A stretch of 64,000 nt of DNA from Ricordea florida (Eukaryota; Cnidaria; Anthozoa; Corallimorpharia; Ricordeidae): positions 21,384,664-21,448,663 of the forward strand of contig OX453282.1 of assembly GCA_949710005.1 (NCBI GenBank), read 5' to 3'. The position numbers and the translations under genes were made by a program. Under the pieces are notes generated by a model. It did not search any database and had not been told where the DNA came from. It was given only the letters and a program-made list of their open reading frames with translations. Of the stretch, positions 24,174-32,492 are shown in pieces (the stretch's first letter is position 1; each line of letters starts with the position of its first letter).

Positions 24174-24824
24174 CTACATGTCATCGTCTTTGATGTTCGT
24201 AGGACTCACGTTGAATGCATGCACAGATTTTTCGAGCAGCAAATGCTGATCACCGATCAAAGTATCATTGTCATCATTGTGATGTAACTCTGGTGCCACA
24301 AGGAACAAATCCTGATTACCGATTTCCTCGCCTATGATACTTTTATCATGTTCCAAATGATGTTCTTGCGGTTCTAAAATATCGAAATCGAGAGATTTTC
24401 TAACCTTCGATTTGCCATGGCCTGATTTCCTTTCTTTCTGCATTCTGGTTGTTGTACATGTCGAAGCATTCTTCAAGCGTCTGGATCCGGATCCTGGCGC
24501 TGTTTTACTTCTTTCGGCTGAAGATGCTTAGGGAAATCAAAGATCGAAGGAACAGGGTTTTGCCTTTGTGGGCCCTAAGCCTCCTTCAAAGTGTTGGGAG
24601 CATATACGAGTATGCCTTGTGACATTTAGACTTTCAAGGCGGCATGCTGCGATCCAGCTTCGACGTCTTTCCTTCTCACTCGGTCCAGGAGCGTACTGTT
24701 TGTTTTCGTCATTTGATGGGAAACAGTGGAAAGAAACATTTGAAGCTTCGGGATATCTGACTGGGTCTTTTTTCTTTGCCTCGCTGTTGGTGCAGTTGTA
24801 CGCACAACAGTGATGTTTGGGCAT
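24174..24824 (-). pseudogene. THAP-domain protein remnant of the ISL2EU-like transposon
   Basis: A C2CH THAP finger starts at 24824 (MPKHHCCAYNC...) with W...C and CSQHFEGG, followed by GPTKAKP. THAP domains bind transposon ends or target DNA. The frame breaks at about 24540 after CSFDL, where a shifted frame would continue the usual post-THAP segment. A second acidic ORF (24174-24476, LEPQEHHLEHDKS...) is probably the continuation. No DDE catalytic domain follows. Confidence 0.65.
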
Positions 24825-24993
24825 TTTTGACGCAAAGTCGCAGAAATGCCAACACAAACACTGCACGTCTCTTTAACTTTTCCCCGTATTAGCCTCGCAT
24901 TCATGCTCAAGGGACTACTCGTCCCAGGACCGTCGGGGAATACGAATATTGTCTATTGTTTAATAGAGCGCGGCATTTGTGATAGAACGCTAG

Positions 24994-25310
24994 AATATCA
25001 TGGGTGACAAATTACTCCATAATTATTGCGGGAAATTTCAGCGTTAATTTATAATTTCACATGTGAAATTACAAAATTGCCATGGCAACCTTTCCGACGC
25101 AGCCAAAATCGCTTCTTGTGAACGTAATTTGTCACCCAAAATATTAATAGGTAATCAAATGGTGAACTCGTGAAATTAGGGAATAATTTCACTTGCGTTT
25201 TGTCCAAATCCTAATAATTTAAAGGCTCGGGAAATTATTAGGATTTGGACAAAACGCAAGTGAAATTATTCCCTAATTTCACTCGTCACCATTTGATTAC
25301 TCATGCATAT
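24994..25310. mobile_element. Hairpin MITE (relative of 6571-6735)
   Basis: Begins ATCATGGGTGACAAATTACT. The second half is a strong palindrome, GTGAAATTAGGGAATAATTT...TCCAAATCCTAATAATTT and its complement. The shorter relative at 6571 lacks the duplicated arm. Confidence 0.7.
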
Positions 25311-25548
25311 CTGATAGCACTTGTGGGAGCTCATCATGAAATTCTTTATGCATGAGCTTTATAAAACAGAACTAGCTTATAACAATAGCTCAACGGTGCC
25401 AATCGGCTCGAATTAACACGTCCGAGGTCGTCCGACGATCTCATGTCCTTTGTTAAGTTGAAAATAATCCTTGCCGAGTGCAATCGGTTTCAATGAATAC
25501 TGAAAAGAGATCAGCATTAAAGCACGACCCCCACAAAACGAGGCCGTA

Positions 25549-25975
25549 AGTTACTGATGGCAAAATGACTTTGAAATAAATGTTTTAATAAGAACATCCT
25601 TTGGCAAAAACCTCGACCTCCTAATTAGGTCTAGCTTCTTTGCGAAAGACTTCTTGAGATCCAACATACTGAACATATGCGGCACCCGGGAGAGTTTATT
25701 ATCAACTGTTGTAAATAGTAAGCGAGATTTGTTAACCCACTCTATAGCATCAGTGCCGATGTGAATTGGCGCAACTAGTACCAATGCGCGGATTTCACAA
25801 ATGTTTGCTTCGCTTTTTTTTCCCGGATGCGGGGTAAGGTGATTTAAAATACACCAATCATACAGTTCATCTAAAGCTTTGTGACCTTTGTCCAACTGAG
25901 CGACCACTTCGTCTGCCGTTTTTTTTAATGCAGTAAATCGTAACGTCGTCGGCGAATAGGTAAAGGTCGGTAAAT
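25549..25975 (-). mobile_element. LINE reverse-transcriptase fragment
   Basis: On minus: LFADDVTIYCIKKTADEVVA (FADD catalytic box, RC of about 25900-25960), then QLDKGHKALDELYDWC, HIGTDAIEWVNKSRLL and FAKKLDLIRRSRFLPKDVLI. One small frameshift near the FADD box and others downstream. Ends about 115 bp before the Polinton insertion site. Confidence 0.75.
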
Positions 25976-26088
25976 TGCCTTGGGTGACTGATTACCTTGG
26001 ACGACCCGGTGCGACCTCGACGACCTCAGTTGCCATCATCGCGCATTGAATAATCAAAGCAACGAGAACACGAGGCTGTACGGCTGTA

Positions 26089-26093
26089 CGAGC
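26089..26093. repeat. Left target-site duplication of the Polinton (CGAGC)
   Basis: CGAGC directly before the left TIR, repeated directly after the right TIR at 41889-41893. The neighbouring bases differ (A/T), so the duplication is 5 bp. Confidence 0.85.
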
Positions 26094-26334
26094 ATATATA
26101 TCAAAAATGTATTTTCTAGGACAAAAAAAAAATATATAAAAAAATAAATTTTAATAAAGCCTTAGTCATACCTTAGTCAAGCCTTAGTAAAACCTTTATC
26201 AAGTCTTCCTTGCGATCAGCCCTGAGATAAATTTTTAAAGTATCCGAAAATCCTAAGACAAATTTTTTTTAAAAAATAAAATTAAAAAAGATATTTAAAG
26301 ATTAGATAAAAAAAATATAAAATTATGGATAGAC
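26094..26334 (+). repeat. Left TIR of the Polinton (241 bp)
   Basis: Matches the reverse complement of 41648-41888 base for base when read line by line. Contains three imperfect CCTTAGT repeats (about 26160-26192), a long A-run, a promoter-like ATTTAAAGATTAG at 26293-26305 and the first ten bases of the first gene. Confidence 0.95.
26293..26305 (+). promoter_or_regulatory. TIR promoter motif ATTTAAAGATTAG (left)
   Basis: 20 nt upstream of the ATG at 26325. The same motif precedes most genes of the element. Confidence 0.55.
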
Positions 26335-26786
26335 TGTTGAAATTTAGTTATTTACAATTGCTTTATCTCGCCAGACAGCATAAAGTTTATAGACGATCCA
26401 GATTGATAAAAAAAGAGCTTGCTCAAAAATTATTTGATATGAAAATCGATATACCTGAGGAAATTATATTACCAAAAGTTTATAAATATAATTGCATTCA
26501 TGGTGCACTTAAATATTTTTGTAAAGAATGTGGTGGATCACAAATATGTGAGCATGATAGAATTAAGTATGCTTGTAAAGATTGTGGAGGATCACAAATA
26601 TGTGAACATAAAAAACAGAAAGCACGTTGTAAAGAATGTAAAGGTAAAGGAATATGTATTCATGGAAAACAAAGAAATTTTTGTAAGGATTGTGGGGGAT
26701 CTCAAATATGTGAACATAATAGACAGAAGGCATTTTGTAAAGAATGTTATGAAAAAATTAAGTTATATAACAAAAAAATTAATTAA
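26325..26786 (+). CDS. Cys/His-repeat protein with SAP-like N-terminus
   Basis: 153 aa. Residues 5-37 (LKFSYLQLLYLARQHKVYRR...) look like a SAP or Rho-N type helical DNA-binding module. From residue 57 to 141 there are five exact 18-residue units CxH-x6-CxxC-x5 (C57/H59, C75/H77, C93/H95, C111/H113, C129/H131, each followed by a CxxC), mostly with the text CGGSQICEH. This is a tandem zinc-ribbon-like array of a kind seen in large DNA viruses and algae. The ATG and first three codons lie in the TIR. Probably a DNA- or RNA-binding regulator; function not known. Confidence 0.85.
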   Translation: MDRLLKFSYLQLLYLARQHKVYRRSRLIKKELAQKLFDMKIDIPEEIILPKVYKYNCIHGALKYFCKECGGSQICEHDRIKYACKDCGGSQICEHKKQKARCKECKGKGICIHGKQRNFCKDCGGSQICEHNRQKAFCKECYEKIKLYNKKIN

Positions 26787-26823
26787 TTTGTTATTTAAAA
26801 AACAAAAATAATAAATAAATAAA

Positions 26824-27360
26824 ATGAATGTTAAGTTGAATAAAAAAATAAAAAAAAAAAATATTGGTTTTACTATTGAATATTTTAACACTGAAAGAAT
26901 TAATAATATGAATTTTTTGAGATTAATAAAAAAAGATTGTTTATACACACTATCAAAAGCACTTTCTATTAAATATGAGGATATTGATAAAGAACTAGTG
27001 GATTTTCAAATTGAGTATACTCAAGATAATGGGGTTAAATATTATTTTCCCTTTTCGTTTACCCCAAAATGTGATATGAGTGGTATATTCCCAGCTGATG
27101 AATTTTCTAATGATTTTTTAAATGACCGTGAGGAAGCGACAAAATTTAGAAATGCTTTAATTAATAATAAAAAAATTTTTATTGATTCTTTTTGGGTGTG
27201 TATATATACAAACACAGATAAAGTATTACATAAAAATAAATTCTACAAAGACTTGCATAATGATTTAATAGTTAAAGCATGGCATCCGAGCAGGTATTTA
27301 GATTGGTGTGTTGATATAGAGGATTTAAAGTTTTTGAAAGAGTTATGGGGTGAAGATTAA
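26824..27360 (+). CDS. Hypothetical Polinton protein, 178 aa
   Basis: Not recognised. Very Lys/Asn-rich N-terminus (residues 1-15) followed by an apparently globular alpha/beta domain with aromatic-rich segments (YYFPFSFTP, DSFWVCIYTN, WHPSRYLDWCVD). An internal Met29 (MNFLRLIKK) is an alternative start. Follows the Cys/His-repeat gene on the same strand after 37 bp, and no separate ATTTAAAGAT box is seen in that gap. Confidence 0.7.
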   Translation: MNVKLNKKIKKKNIGFTIEYFNTERINNMNFLRLIKKDCLYTLSKALSIKYEDIDKELVDFQIEYTQDNGVKYYFPFSFTPKCDMSGIFPADEFSNDFLNDREEATKFRNALINNKKIFIDSFWVCIYTNTDKVLHKNKFYKDLHNDLIVKAWHPSRYLDWCVDIEDLKFLKELWGED

Positions 27361-27409
27361 TTAAAACTAATTATGTTATATAACTAAAATAATAGTTACA
27401 TAACAAAAT

Positions 27410-28045
27410 TTACCTAAATTTTAAGCTAAAAGTTATGGGAGAACCCTTAAGATCAAGTTTTTTCCATTCATTGTCTAATATGCTTAAATCAAAATGGTTT
27501 ATGACACTCTCATATTTTCGAACTGGAATTGTTGGATAATCCTTTGAGGGTATGTTTGCAAGTAGGGTTGATGGTGAGAGTTTCACAAGTTCACCATATT
27601 TGGTGTTATTCATATATGAAGACTTATTATCCACTATACTACACATAAGTCTCAGAGGCTCCTTAATTTGTATATTTATAGGGTATAATTTACCTGGATT
27701 TATAACCTCAGGCAACCCTAAGCCAAATGACAACCCTCTAGTAAGTTTAATGATGAAGTTCTTATTTGAATATAGATAGTCAACCGTATCAGTCTCAATT
27801 ATTGTTATCTTTTCCCTATCAGTATCTTTTAGAAAGATCGATTGAATATCACACAACGAATATGTACCAGGTTGTATTATTATGACGGCTTGATTCTTTT
27901 CATTGTATAATATCTGTTGATCCTTGAAATTAATCAATCTTTTAGTTTTTATATTACAATCCAGGAGTTGTATCTCTCGAAGATTTTTAAGTGGAGGATC
28001 TAAATATATCCTAGTTTCAGACTCATACATTGTTATGCTCAACAT
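27410..28045 (-). CDS. Candidate minor capsid (penton-like) protein, 211 aa
   Basis: Beta-rich sequence without Cys clusters or membrane spans. The length fits the single jelly-roll minor capsid protein of Polintons. The N-terminal part (YLDPPLKNLREIQLLDCNI) and the C-terminal strand pattern NHFDLSILDNEWKKLDLKGS resemble capsid-associated proteins, but I cannot show a specific match. Promoter-like ATTTAAAAAGAT lies 25-37 nt upstream. Confidence 0.6.
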   Translation of the reverse strand: MLSITMYESETRIYLDPPLKNLREIQLLDCNIKTKRLINFKDQQILYNEKNQAVIIIQPGTYSLCDIQSIFLKDTDREKITIIETDTVDYLYSNKNFIIKLTRGLSFGLGLPEVINPGKLYPINIQIKEPLRLMCSIVDNKSSYMNNTKYGELVKLSPSTLLANIPSKDYPTIPVRKYESVINHFDLSILDNEWKKLDLKGSPITFSLKFR

Positions 28046-28066
28046 TTTGTTTGATTACACCATATT

Positions 28067-28083
28067 CATCTTTTTAAATTTTC
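28067..28083 (-). promoter_or_regulatory. Promoter motif upstream of the 211-aa gene
   Basis: Minus strand ATTTAAAAAGATG, an imperfect version of the ATTTAAAGAT consensus. Confidence 0.4.
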
Positions 28084-28092
28084 TATAATCAC

Positions 28093-28132
28093 AACCTGTG
28101 ATAAAAATCGACTTACGCGTAAGCTGGAAAAA
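28093..28132. repeat. Direct repeat copy 1 with palindrome CTTACGCGTAAG
   Basis: AACCTGTGATAAAAA then CGACTTACGCGTAAGCTG; repeated at 28149-28187 with two small differences. Contains a perfect 12-bp palindrome. Lies between two minus-strand genes. Confidence 0.8.
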
Positions 28133-28148
28133 AATTGTTATGTTAATT

Positions 28149-28187
28149 AACCTGTGATAAAAAACGACTTACGCGTAAGCTGAAAAA
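28149..28187. repeat. Direct repeat copy 2 with palindrome CTTACGCGTAAG
   Basis: Second copy of the 28093 repeat, just downstream of the 526-aa gene. Could form a hairpin at the 3' end of that transcript or serve as a binding site. Confidence 0.8.
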
Positions 28188-28196
28188 TCCAGTCAT

Positions 28197-29777
28197 CTAC
28201 CGAAATAGATACCACGCTAATCCACCAGCGACAATTATAAATGCTAATATATTCTTTTCATGTTGTGTGGTCACGTCCGACTTTACGCGTAGCGGGTCTC
28301 GGCCTTTGACTGACTTTTCATTTTGCGTTGGGGGGATTTTTGGTTTTGGATTTGTCTCAACTATTGAATGAGGTAACTTTAACTTTGAAGATCCTAAGTT
28401 ATGATTTATTCCAACTTGTTTTGCTTCAGTGTTTATGGAATTATTCACACCAAAATTCATATCATTACTCGCTTTCATAAGTTTGTTGTTAAAACCAGTC
28501 ACGCTTTCAGTATTGATTATCATATTACTCGGCATCAACCATACACCAGGAGCAATAGCTAAATCAAGCCTTAATTTCGCTTCCTGTACAGCTAATTGAT
28601 ATCTTTGGATAGAACTAGAAATATCATTCTCGATCACACTACTTTCAAATAAAGCCAAGAATTCTTGTTGTGTCTCAATCGCACCACCACCATTACCATA
28701 AATTGAATTTCTAGTGTTAACTTGTGCCCCCAATATACAGTAAACAAAAGCTTCGGCGGATCGATTCAATCTACCAAGCCCAGCTTTAGTGAGTCCATGA
28801 CCACTTGTAGGGATAAACCAAGCATATTTGAAATCAGCAAAGTCATCATTACGTATAAATGAAATGAGATTACCCTTTTCCTTTTTTCCTCCTTCATCAG
28901 CGAATTTGCCACCTTCACCAGGCCATTGATCCGCTTCAACATCATAATTCCTTATAATATGTACATTTTGGTATCCCCCTCCTTTTCCATGATATCCTGC
29001 ACCATAATCAAGGAATATATCTCCTAATCCTCCGTTTCTACCACCTTTCCATCTAAAATCAGCCGAGGTACTAACTCCAAATTCTGCACACAATCGTTGA
29101 TATGCTACTTTACTATATGGATTATTGTTTATTACAAAGGGTTGCTCATCAGGTAGGGGAAGGTTTAATTCATATAATATTCTCCTTATTGTGAAATATA
29201 TATGAAACTTAATGAAACTATTCACTACTTTAGGATAATTTAGACTCTCAAAAGGACTTATACCACAACCAGATGTTGCACACCAAACTGCAAAGTTAAG
29301 TTGTTGTGGCCAATAATTCATATCTGGTGCATTCAACCATTTTCTACTCTGTTTTCCAAATTTGAAAGTCACAACTTGTGATGTAAATATGTTTCTCATC
29401 TTTGCTGTGAATTTCTTTGTATTTGAAACGTATATATCAAGCGAGGTTAGCATTTTTGTTATATCAGTTGAAAAGTCATCAAAATTAACAGCCGGTATTG
29501 GATAAGATAGATTAGTCAATGTTAAACTTTCAGGAAATGAACTCAAGTTCTTCGCTTCGCTCAGTCCTAAATCTTTCCATAAAATTCTTTTCAAACGAGG
29601 TGAAATATCATCAATCCATGTTTTTCCAGTAGGATCATCATTTGACATTATTGTTGTACCATCAACTTGCCATTTAATATATCCACCATACGAATCAGGC
29701 ACAAATGTGAAATGACTTATATCAGCCCTTGGGTACATATTTCTGAAATCGTTGAATAATGACATTTTTTTGTTCAT
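28197..29777 (-). CDS. Large Polinton protein of unknown function, 526 aa, C-terminal membrane anchor
   Basis: The third-largest ORF of the element has no recognisable enzyme motif. A conserved-looking core has NYWPQQLNFAVWCATSGCG (about residue 153) and Gly-rich WKGGRNGGLGDIFLDYGAGY (about 245-265). The C-terminal 70 residues are Pro/Lys-rich and end in a hydrophobic span ILAFIIVAGGLAWYLFR, so the protein is probably a membrane-anchored virion or assembly component. The start at 29777 is chosen because the promoter-like GATTTAAAAGC lies just upstream; Met5 is an alternative. Confidence 0.8.
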   Translation of the reverse strand: MNKKMSLFNDFRNMYPRADISHFTFVPDSYGGYIKWQVDGTTIMSNDDPTGKTWIDDISPRLKRILWKDLGLSEAKNLSSFPESLTLTNLSYPIPAVNFDDFSTDITKMLTSLDIYVSNTKKFTAKMRNIFTSQVVTFKFGKQSRKWLNAPDMNYWPQQLNFAVWCATSGCGISPFESLNYPKVVNSFIKFHIYFTIRRILYELNLPLPDEQPFVINNNPYSKVAYQRLCAEFGVSTSADFRWKGGRNGGLGDIFLDYGAGYHGKGGGYQNVHIIRNYDVEADQWPGEGGKFADEGGKKEKGNLISFIRNDDFADFKYAWFIPTSGHGLTKAGLGRLNRSAEAFVYCILGAQVNTRNSIYGNGGGAIETQQEFLALFESSVIENDISSSIQRYQLAVQEAKLRLDLAIAPGVWLMPSNMIINTESVTGFNNKLMKASNDMNFGVNNSINTEAKQVGINHNLGSSKLKLPHSIVETNPKPKIPPTQNEKSVKGRDPLRVKSDVTTQHEKNILAFIIVAGGLAWYLFR

Positions 29778-29785
29778 AACATGTT

Positions 29786-29799
29786 GCTTTTAAATCACC
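29786..29799 (-). promoter_or_regulatory. Promoter motif upstream of the 526-aa gene
   Basis: Minus strand GGTGATTTAAAAGC, 9-22 nt before the ATG. Confidence 0.4.
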
Positions 29800-29867
29800 T
29801 CTTTTCTAATACCAGCAAAACAATTAAATCCCACATCAGTTCTTTCATATGAAATTTTTAATGATCT

Positions 29868-29903
29868 GGATCTGGCGGAGCCCTCCCCGGCTATGTCGGA
29901 GTG
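29868..29903. repeat. GC-rich hairpin module (A)
   Basis: GGCGGAGCCCTCCCCGGC in otherwise AT-rich DNA, straddling the 3' end of the 219-aa gene. Shares CTCCCCGGC with the modules at 33301 (complement) and 34961. Confidence 0.6.
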
Positions 29904-30550
29904 GTTAATTCTTTTAATAGATCTGCACGAACTTCTCTCCTTATCTGAGACATGTTTAAGTTTTTTTCTGTATCTTTCCTAAATTTTTGACGGATTTCTA
30001 GTTTTAGTTTTTGAAACTTTTCCGACTCTGCTAAAATTATAGAAAATTCTTGATCGGATATAACATTATCTTTCAAAGCTTTTGAAACCAAGTCGTTAAT
30101 AGTGTTTAATTTTGATTTTGCAATTGCAGCAGTTTGTTCGTGTTTACTAACTTTATTCGAAAGTCTTTTTGAGGCCGCACCAAATCCAACAGATACCCCG
30201 CCACAAATTCCACCGACAACACCCAACGGAATACCAATCATTGCTCCAAAACCGGTAAGAGAAGTTCCAAGGCCACTTGCAGATAGAATAACAGAAAGCA
30301 TTCCACTACAAACACTTATTTTTGTAAATATTCCTCTTGCTCGATTATACTTTTTTCTAACTTCCTCATAATGTTTAATTTCCTTCTCAAGATTTTGTAG
30401 TACTTCACATGATTTTTGTAGTCTGAAATTATTAGGATCATTATTCGTTGGTAATCGCCCGGAGGGCGGGCCCGGCTGAGCCGGAATTTGTGGATAAATC
30501 GAGCTTTGCTCGGGACCGGCTACGCCGTAAATTCTATTGTAGTCATCCAT
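29891..30550 (-). CDS. Polinton membrane protein with Gly-rich hairpin, 219 aa
   Basis: Pro-rich N-terminus (about residues 10-35, partly encoded by a GC-rich hairpin module), a short coiled coil (45-70), then two adjoining Gly-rich hydrophobic spans (about 75-98 and 101-124, FGAMIGIPLGVVGGICGGVS), then a charged helical tail. Looks like a membrane-inserting or pore-type virion component. Family not recognised. Confidence 0.75.
   Translation of the reverse strand: MDDYNRIYGVAGPEQSSIYPQIPAQPGPPSGRLPTNNDPNNFRLQKSCEVLQNLEKEIKHYEEVRKKYNRARGIFTKISVCSGMLSVILSASGLGTSLTGFGAMIGIPLGVVGGICGGVSVGFGAASKRLSNKVSKHEQTAAIAKSKLNTINDLVSKALKDNVISDQEFSIILAESEKFQKLKLEIRQKFRKDTEKNLNMSQIRREVRADLLKELTTPT
30455..30530. 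repeat. GC-rich hairpin modules (B, two adjacent)
   Basis: CGCCCGGAGGGCGGGC (30455 on) and TCGAGCTTTGCTCGGGACC (30499 on), both inside the 219-aa frame. The second is the complement of GAGCAAAGCTC found at 34961 and 33301. They encode a Pro/Gly/Ser-rich stretch. Confidence 0.65.
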
Positions 30551-30574
30551 ATTGTATTTTACTGATCAAAATGA

Positions 30575-30587
30575 TATCTTTAAATTT
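30575..30587 (-). promoter_or_regulatory. Promoter motif upstream of the 219-aa gene
   Basis: Minus strand AATTTAAAGATAT, about 25-37 nt before the ATG at 30550 and just before the 482-aa stop. Confidence 0.5.
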
Positions 30588-30588
30588 G

Positions 30589-32037
30589 TTACTTTCTCTT
30601 CTTTACCCTTTCCACAAAATATAGAACCACAGCCATTATCAAAAGCCAAGCATTTTCGCCTAAAAATCCAATAACCTGACCGGCTGTTTTGAATAGAAAG
30701 CTAACTATTGCTCCAACCATTCCAGGTAATATTTCACCGAGTTTCTTACCAATAGCTTTCAAACCATTGCCAACACCTTTACCTAATTTAGATAGACCTC
30801 TAGAAAGATTAGAAACTATAACACCAATAACCACCCCTACAGCACTTACAACTGCAAATACTGTAAAACCATACTTTTTGAAGATATACTTTACTCGATC
30901 CCTTAATGTTAGATTTTTAAGTATTTCTTCATTTTTACTCTCAATATCAGCTATTTGTTCTTGGTTGTAAATAATACTCTTTCTTGTTAGTTCTCTAAAT
31001 TTATCAACTTCAGCTTGTAATCTTTCATTACCTCTTTCTAACATTGTTAAATTTGACTGTCCCTTCTTATACTTATCTATTTCATCTTTGTATACTTTCA
31101 TTTCATTCAAAAGTGTATCTTTCTGTATTTTTAGTTCTATATTTTGTTTAGCAGTTTCATCAAAAAGAAGTTTATTTTCAAATTGTTGTCTCTCAATGTT
31201 TTCACGAAGTTCTTTTTCTTTTTTAAGGAATTCACGAATTTTTTCTTCGTTTTCTTGATATCGAATAATCTCCATAGGGTATACTTTTAGACTTGTTTCC
31301 AATCCTTGTAATGCATAATTTAATTCCTTAATTTCTTGATTCTTTTCATTCAATTGTGATAAAATATCATCATTAGCTTCAACAATTTCTTCTGCTTTAG
31401 GTCCTAAAGCATCTCTTATTGTTTTTGTTTCCATTACTTTTTTGTTTACATTGCCATATTTATCATAAAAATTATGCCATTTAACCTTATTAGGATCATT
31501 ACGCATTATTCCAACTTGTAATTGACCAAAATCATCATACCTAAAATCAAAATTTGCTTTTGCTTTTGGAAATTTATTTTTAATCTCTTGCCAGGCTTCA
31601 TTTTTGTTTCTTTCCATAGCCTCCATCTCAATCTCTTTACTTGATTTGGTTTTAGGTCTAGCACCCTCATCCTCATAATTCCTATAACCTCTAGTTGTAG
31701 ATGTTACTAGAACTGGTATTTTTGATGGTTTTCTACCGAGTAGTGAACTTTTTTCAAAATCATCAGGATTTTCTTCTTCCCCTAATCCAATGGGATCATC
31801 TTCTGGTACTTCTGGTAATTGTGTATATCCTGATTTTGTTTTAGGTCTATCTCCCACTTTTAAATTTTTGCCTGAAATATTTTTTCTAGGGGCTGGGATA
31901 GGCCTTTTCATTTTATCATCATCAGGGTTAATTAGAGGGGTGGTTGATGATATTGGATCCATTTCTATATTTTCTCTATCATCATCATCGTCTAGATCAG
32001 TTGGTTCAAAGTCTGGTATATCTCCTACTTCTGCCAT
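30589..32037 (-). CDS. Coiled-coil membrane protein of the Polinton, 482 aa
   Basis: Acidic, Pro-rich disordered N-terminus (1-130), a long coiled coil (about 215-375), a first membrane span (about 391-410, FTVFAVVSAVGVVIGVIV), an amphipathic Gly/Lys segment (411-436), then two more hydrophobic stretches (about 437-460 and 463-476) and a basic tail. The layout suggests a virion membrane or tail-like attachment protein, but no family is assigned. Upstream motif TCTAAAGATTTC. Confidence 0.75.
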   Translation of the reverse strand: MAEVGDIPDFEPTDLDDDDDRENIEMDPISSTTPLINPDDDKMKRPIPAPRKNISGKNLKVGDRPKTKSGYTQLPEVPEDDPIGLGEEENPDDFEKSSLLGRKPSKIPVLVTSTTRGYRNYEDEGARPKTKSSKEIEMEAMERNKNEAWQEIKNKFPKAKANFDFRYDDFGQLQVGIMRNDPNKVKWHNFYDKYGNVNKKVMETKTIRDALGPKAEEIVEANDDILSQLNEKNQEIKELNYALQGLETSLKVYPMEIIRYQENEEKIREFLKKEKELRENIERQQFENKLLFDETAKQNIELKIQKDTLLNEMKVYKDEIDKYKKGQSNLTMLERGNERLQAEVDKFRELTRKSIIYNQEQIADIESKNEEILKNLTLRDRVKYIFKKYGFTVFAVVSAVGVVIGVIVSNLSRGLSKLGKGVGNGLKAIGKKLGEILPGMVGAIVSFLFKTAGQVIGFLGENAWLLIMAVVLYFVERVKKRK

Positions 32038-32058
32038 GATTTTTTACTCATCAGTAAG

Positions 32059-32070
32059 AAATCTTTAGAC
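32059..32070 (-). promoter_or_regulatory. Promoter motif upstream of the 482-aa gene
   Basis: Minus strand GTCTAAAGATTT. The following bases CTTACTGATGAGTAAAAAAT resemble those after the motif at 32735, so a longer promoter block is shared. Confidence 0.5.
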
Positions 32071-32097
32071 CTAAAAGTTATGTTTGTGAATTATAAT

Positions 32098-32490
32098 TTA
32101 TAAAAATTTACTAACTGTGTACCCCAATGCTAACATACCACCACCAACATATAACATTTCACCAGTCTTTTGATTACTGCTTGGTCTATAATAATCCGCA
32201 AATTTTGGTTCGTGCATTTCATTATATAATTTCAAAGCTTCATCAGTATTAGAAATATTTTTTGATGCTTGATATTTTGCATCCTTTTGTTGTACTTTCC
32301 AATCAATTAGTTTCTGTCTTTTTTCCTGATATTCAGCATAATCTTTTTGATATTTTTCTAATGCCTTATCGTGTCTTATTCGTTCTGTATCTGTTTTATC
32401 ACCTGAGAGATATTTTGCAAGATATGATCCACCAACAAAGGCAGTTGCATTTAATACAGCCCCCCCTAACATCATTGCTATTGTTGCCAT
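32098..32490 (-). CDS. Small Polinton membrane protein, 130 aa
   Basis: Hydrophobic N-terminal span (about 4-25, MMLGGAVLNATAFVGGSYLA), charged coiled-coil middle (30-75), and a second hydrophobic span at the C-terminus (113-129). The ATG lies 2 nt after the stop of the 72-aa gene and no promoter box lies between, suggesting one bicistronic message. Confidence 0.72.
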   Translation of the reverse strand: MATIAMMLGGAVLNATAFVGGSYLAKYLSGDKTDTERIRHDKALEKYQKDYAEYQEKRQKLIDWKVQQKDAKYQASKNISNTDEALKLYNEMHEPKFADYYRPSSNQKTGEMLYVGGGMLALGYTVSKFL

Positions 32491-32492
32491 GT

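Larger units (their letters stand above)
21671..24990. mobile_element. ISL2EU-like DNA transposon, decayed (about 3.3 kb)
   Basis: Bounded by inverted repeats: an outer part (GCGTT...ATCACAA, then CTATTAAACAAT) and an inner part of about 80 bp, nearly identical, running from AATAGACAAT through TATTCCCCGACGG and GTCCCTTGAGCATGAATGCG to about 21873 on the left and from about 24879 to 24960 on the right. It carries a SAP/SWIM/YqaJ-nuclease gene on plus and a THAP-domain gene on minus, the pairing described for ISL2EU elements of the PIF-Harbinger/ISL2EU/Spy group. No DDE transposase catalytic region was recognised beyond the THAP part, so the copy looks internally deleted. Confidence 0.72.

Noticed and set aside
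26160-26200. Short CCTTAGT repeats in the TIR as a CRISPR-like array
   Set aside because: Only three imperfect 11-bp units with no spacers, in an animal genome; better seen as a TIR sub-repeat.
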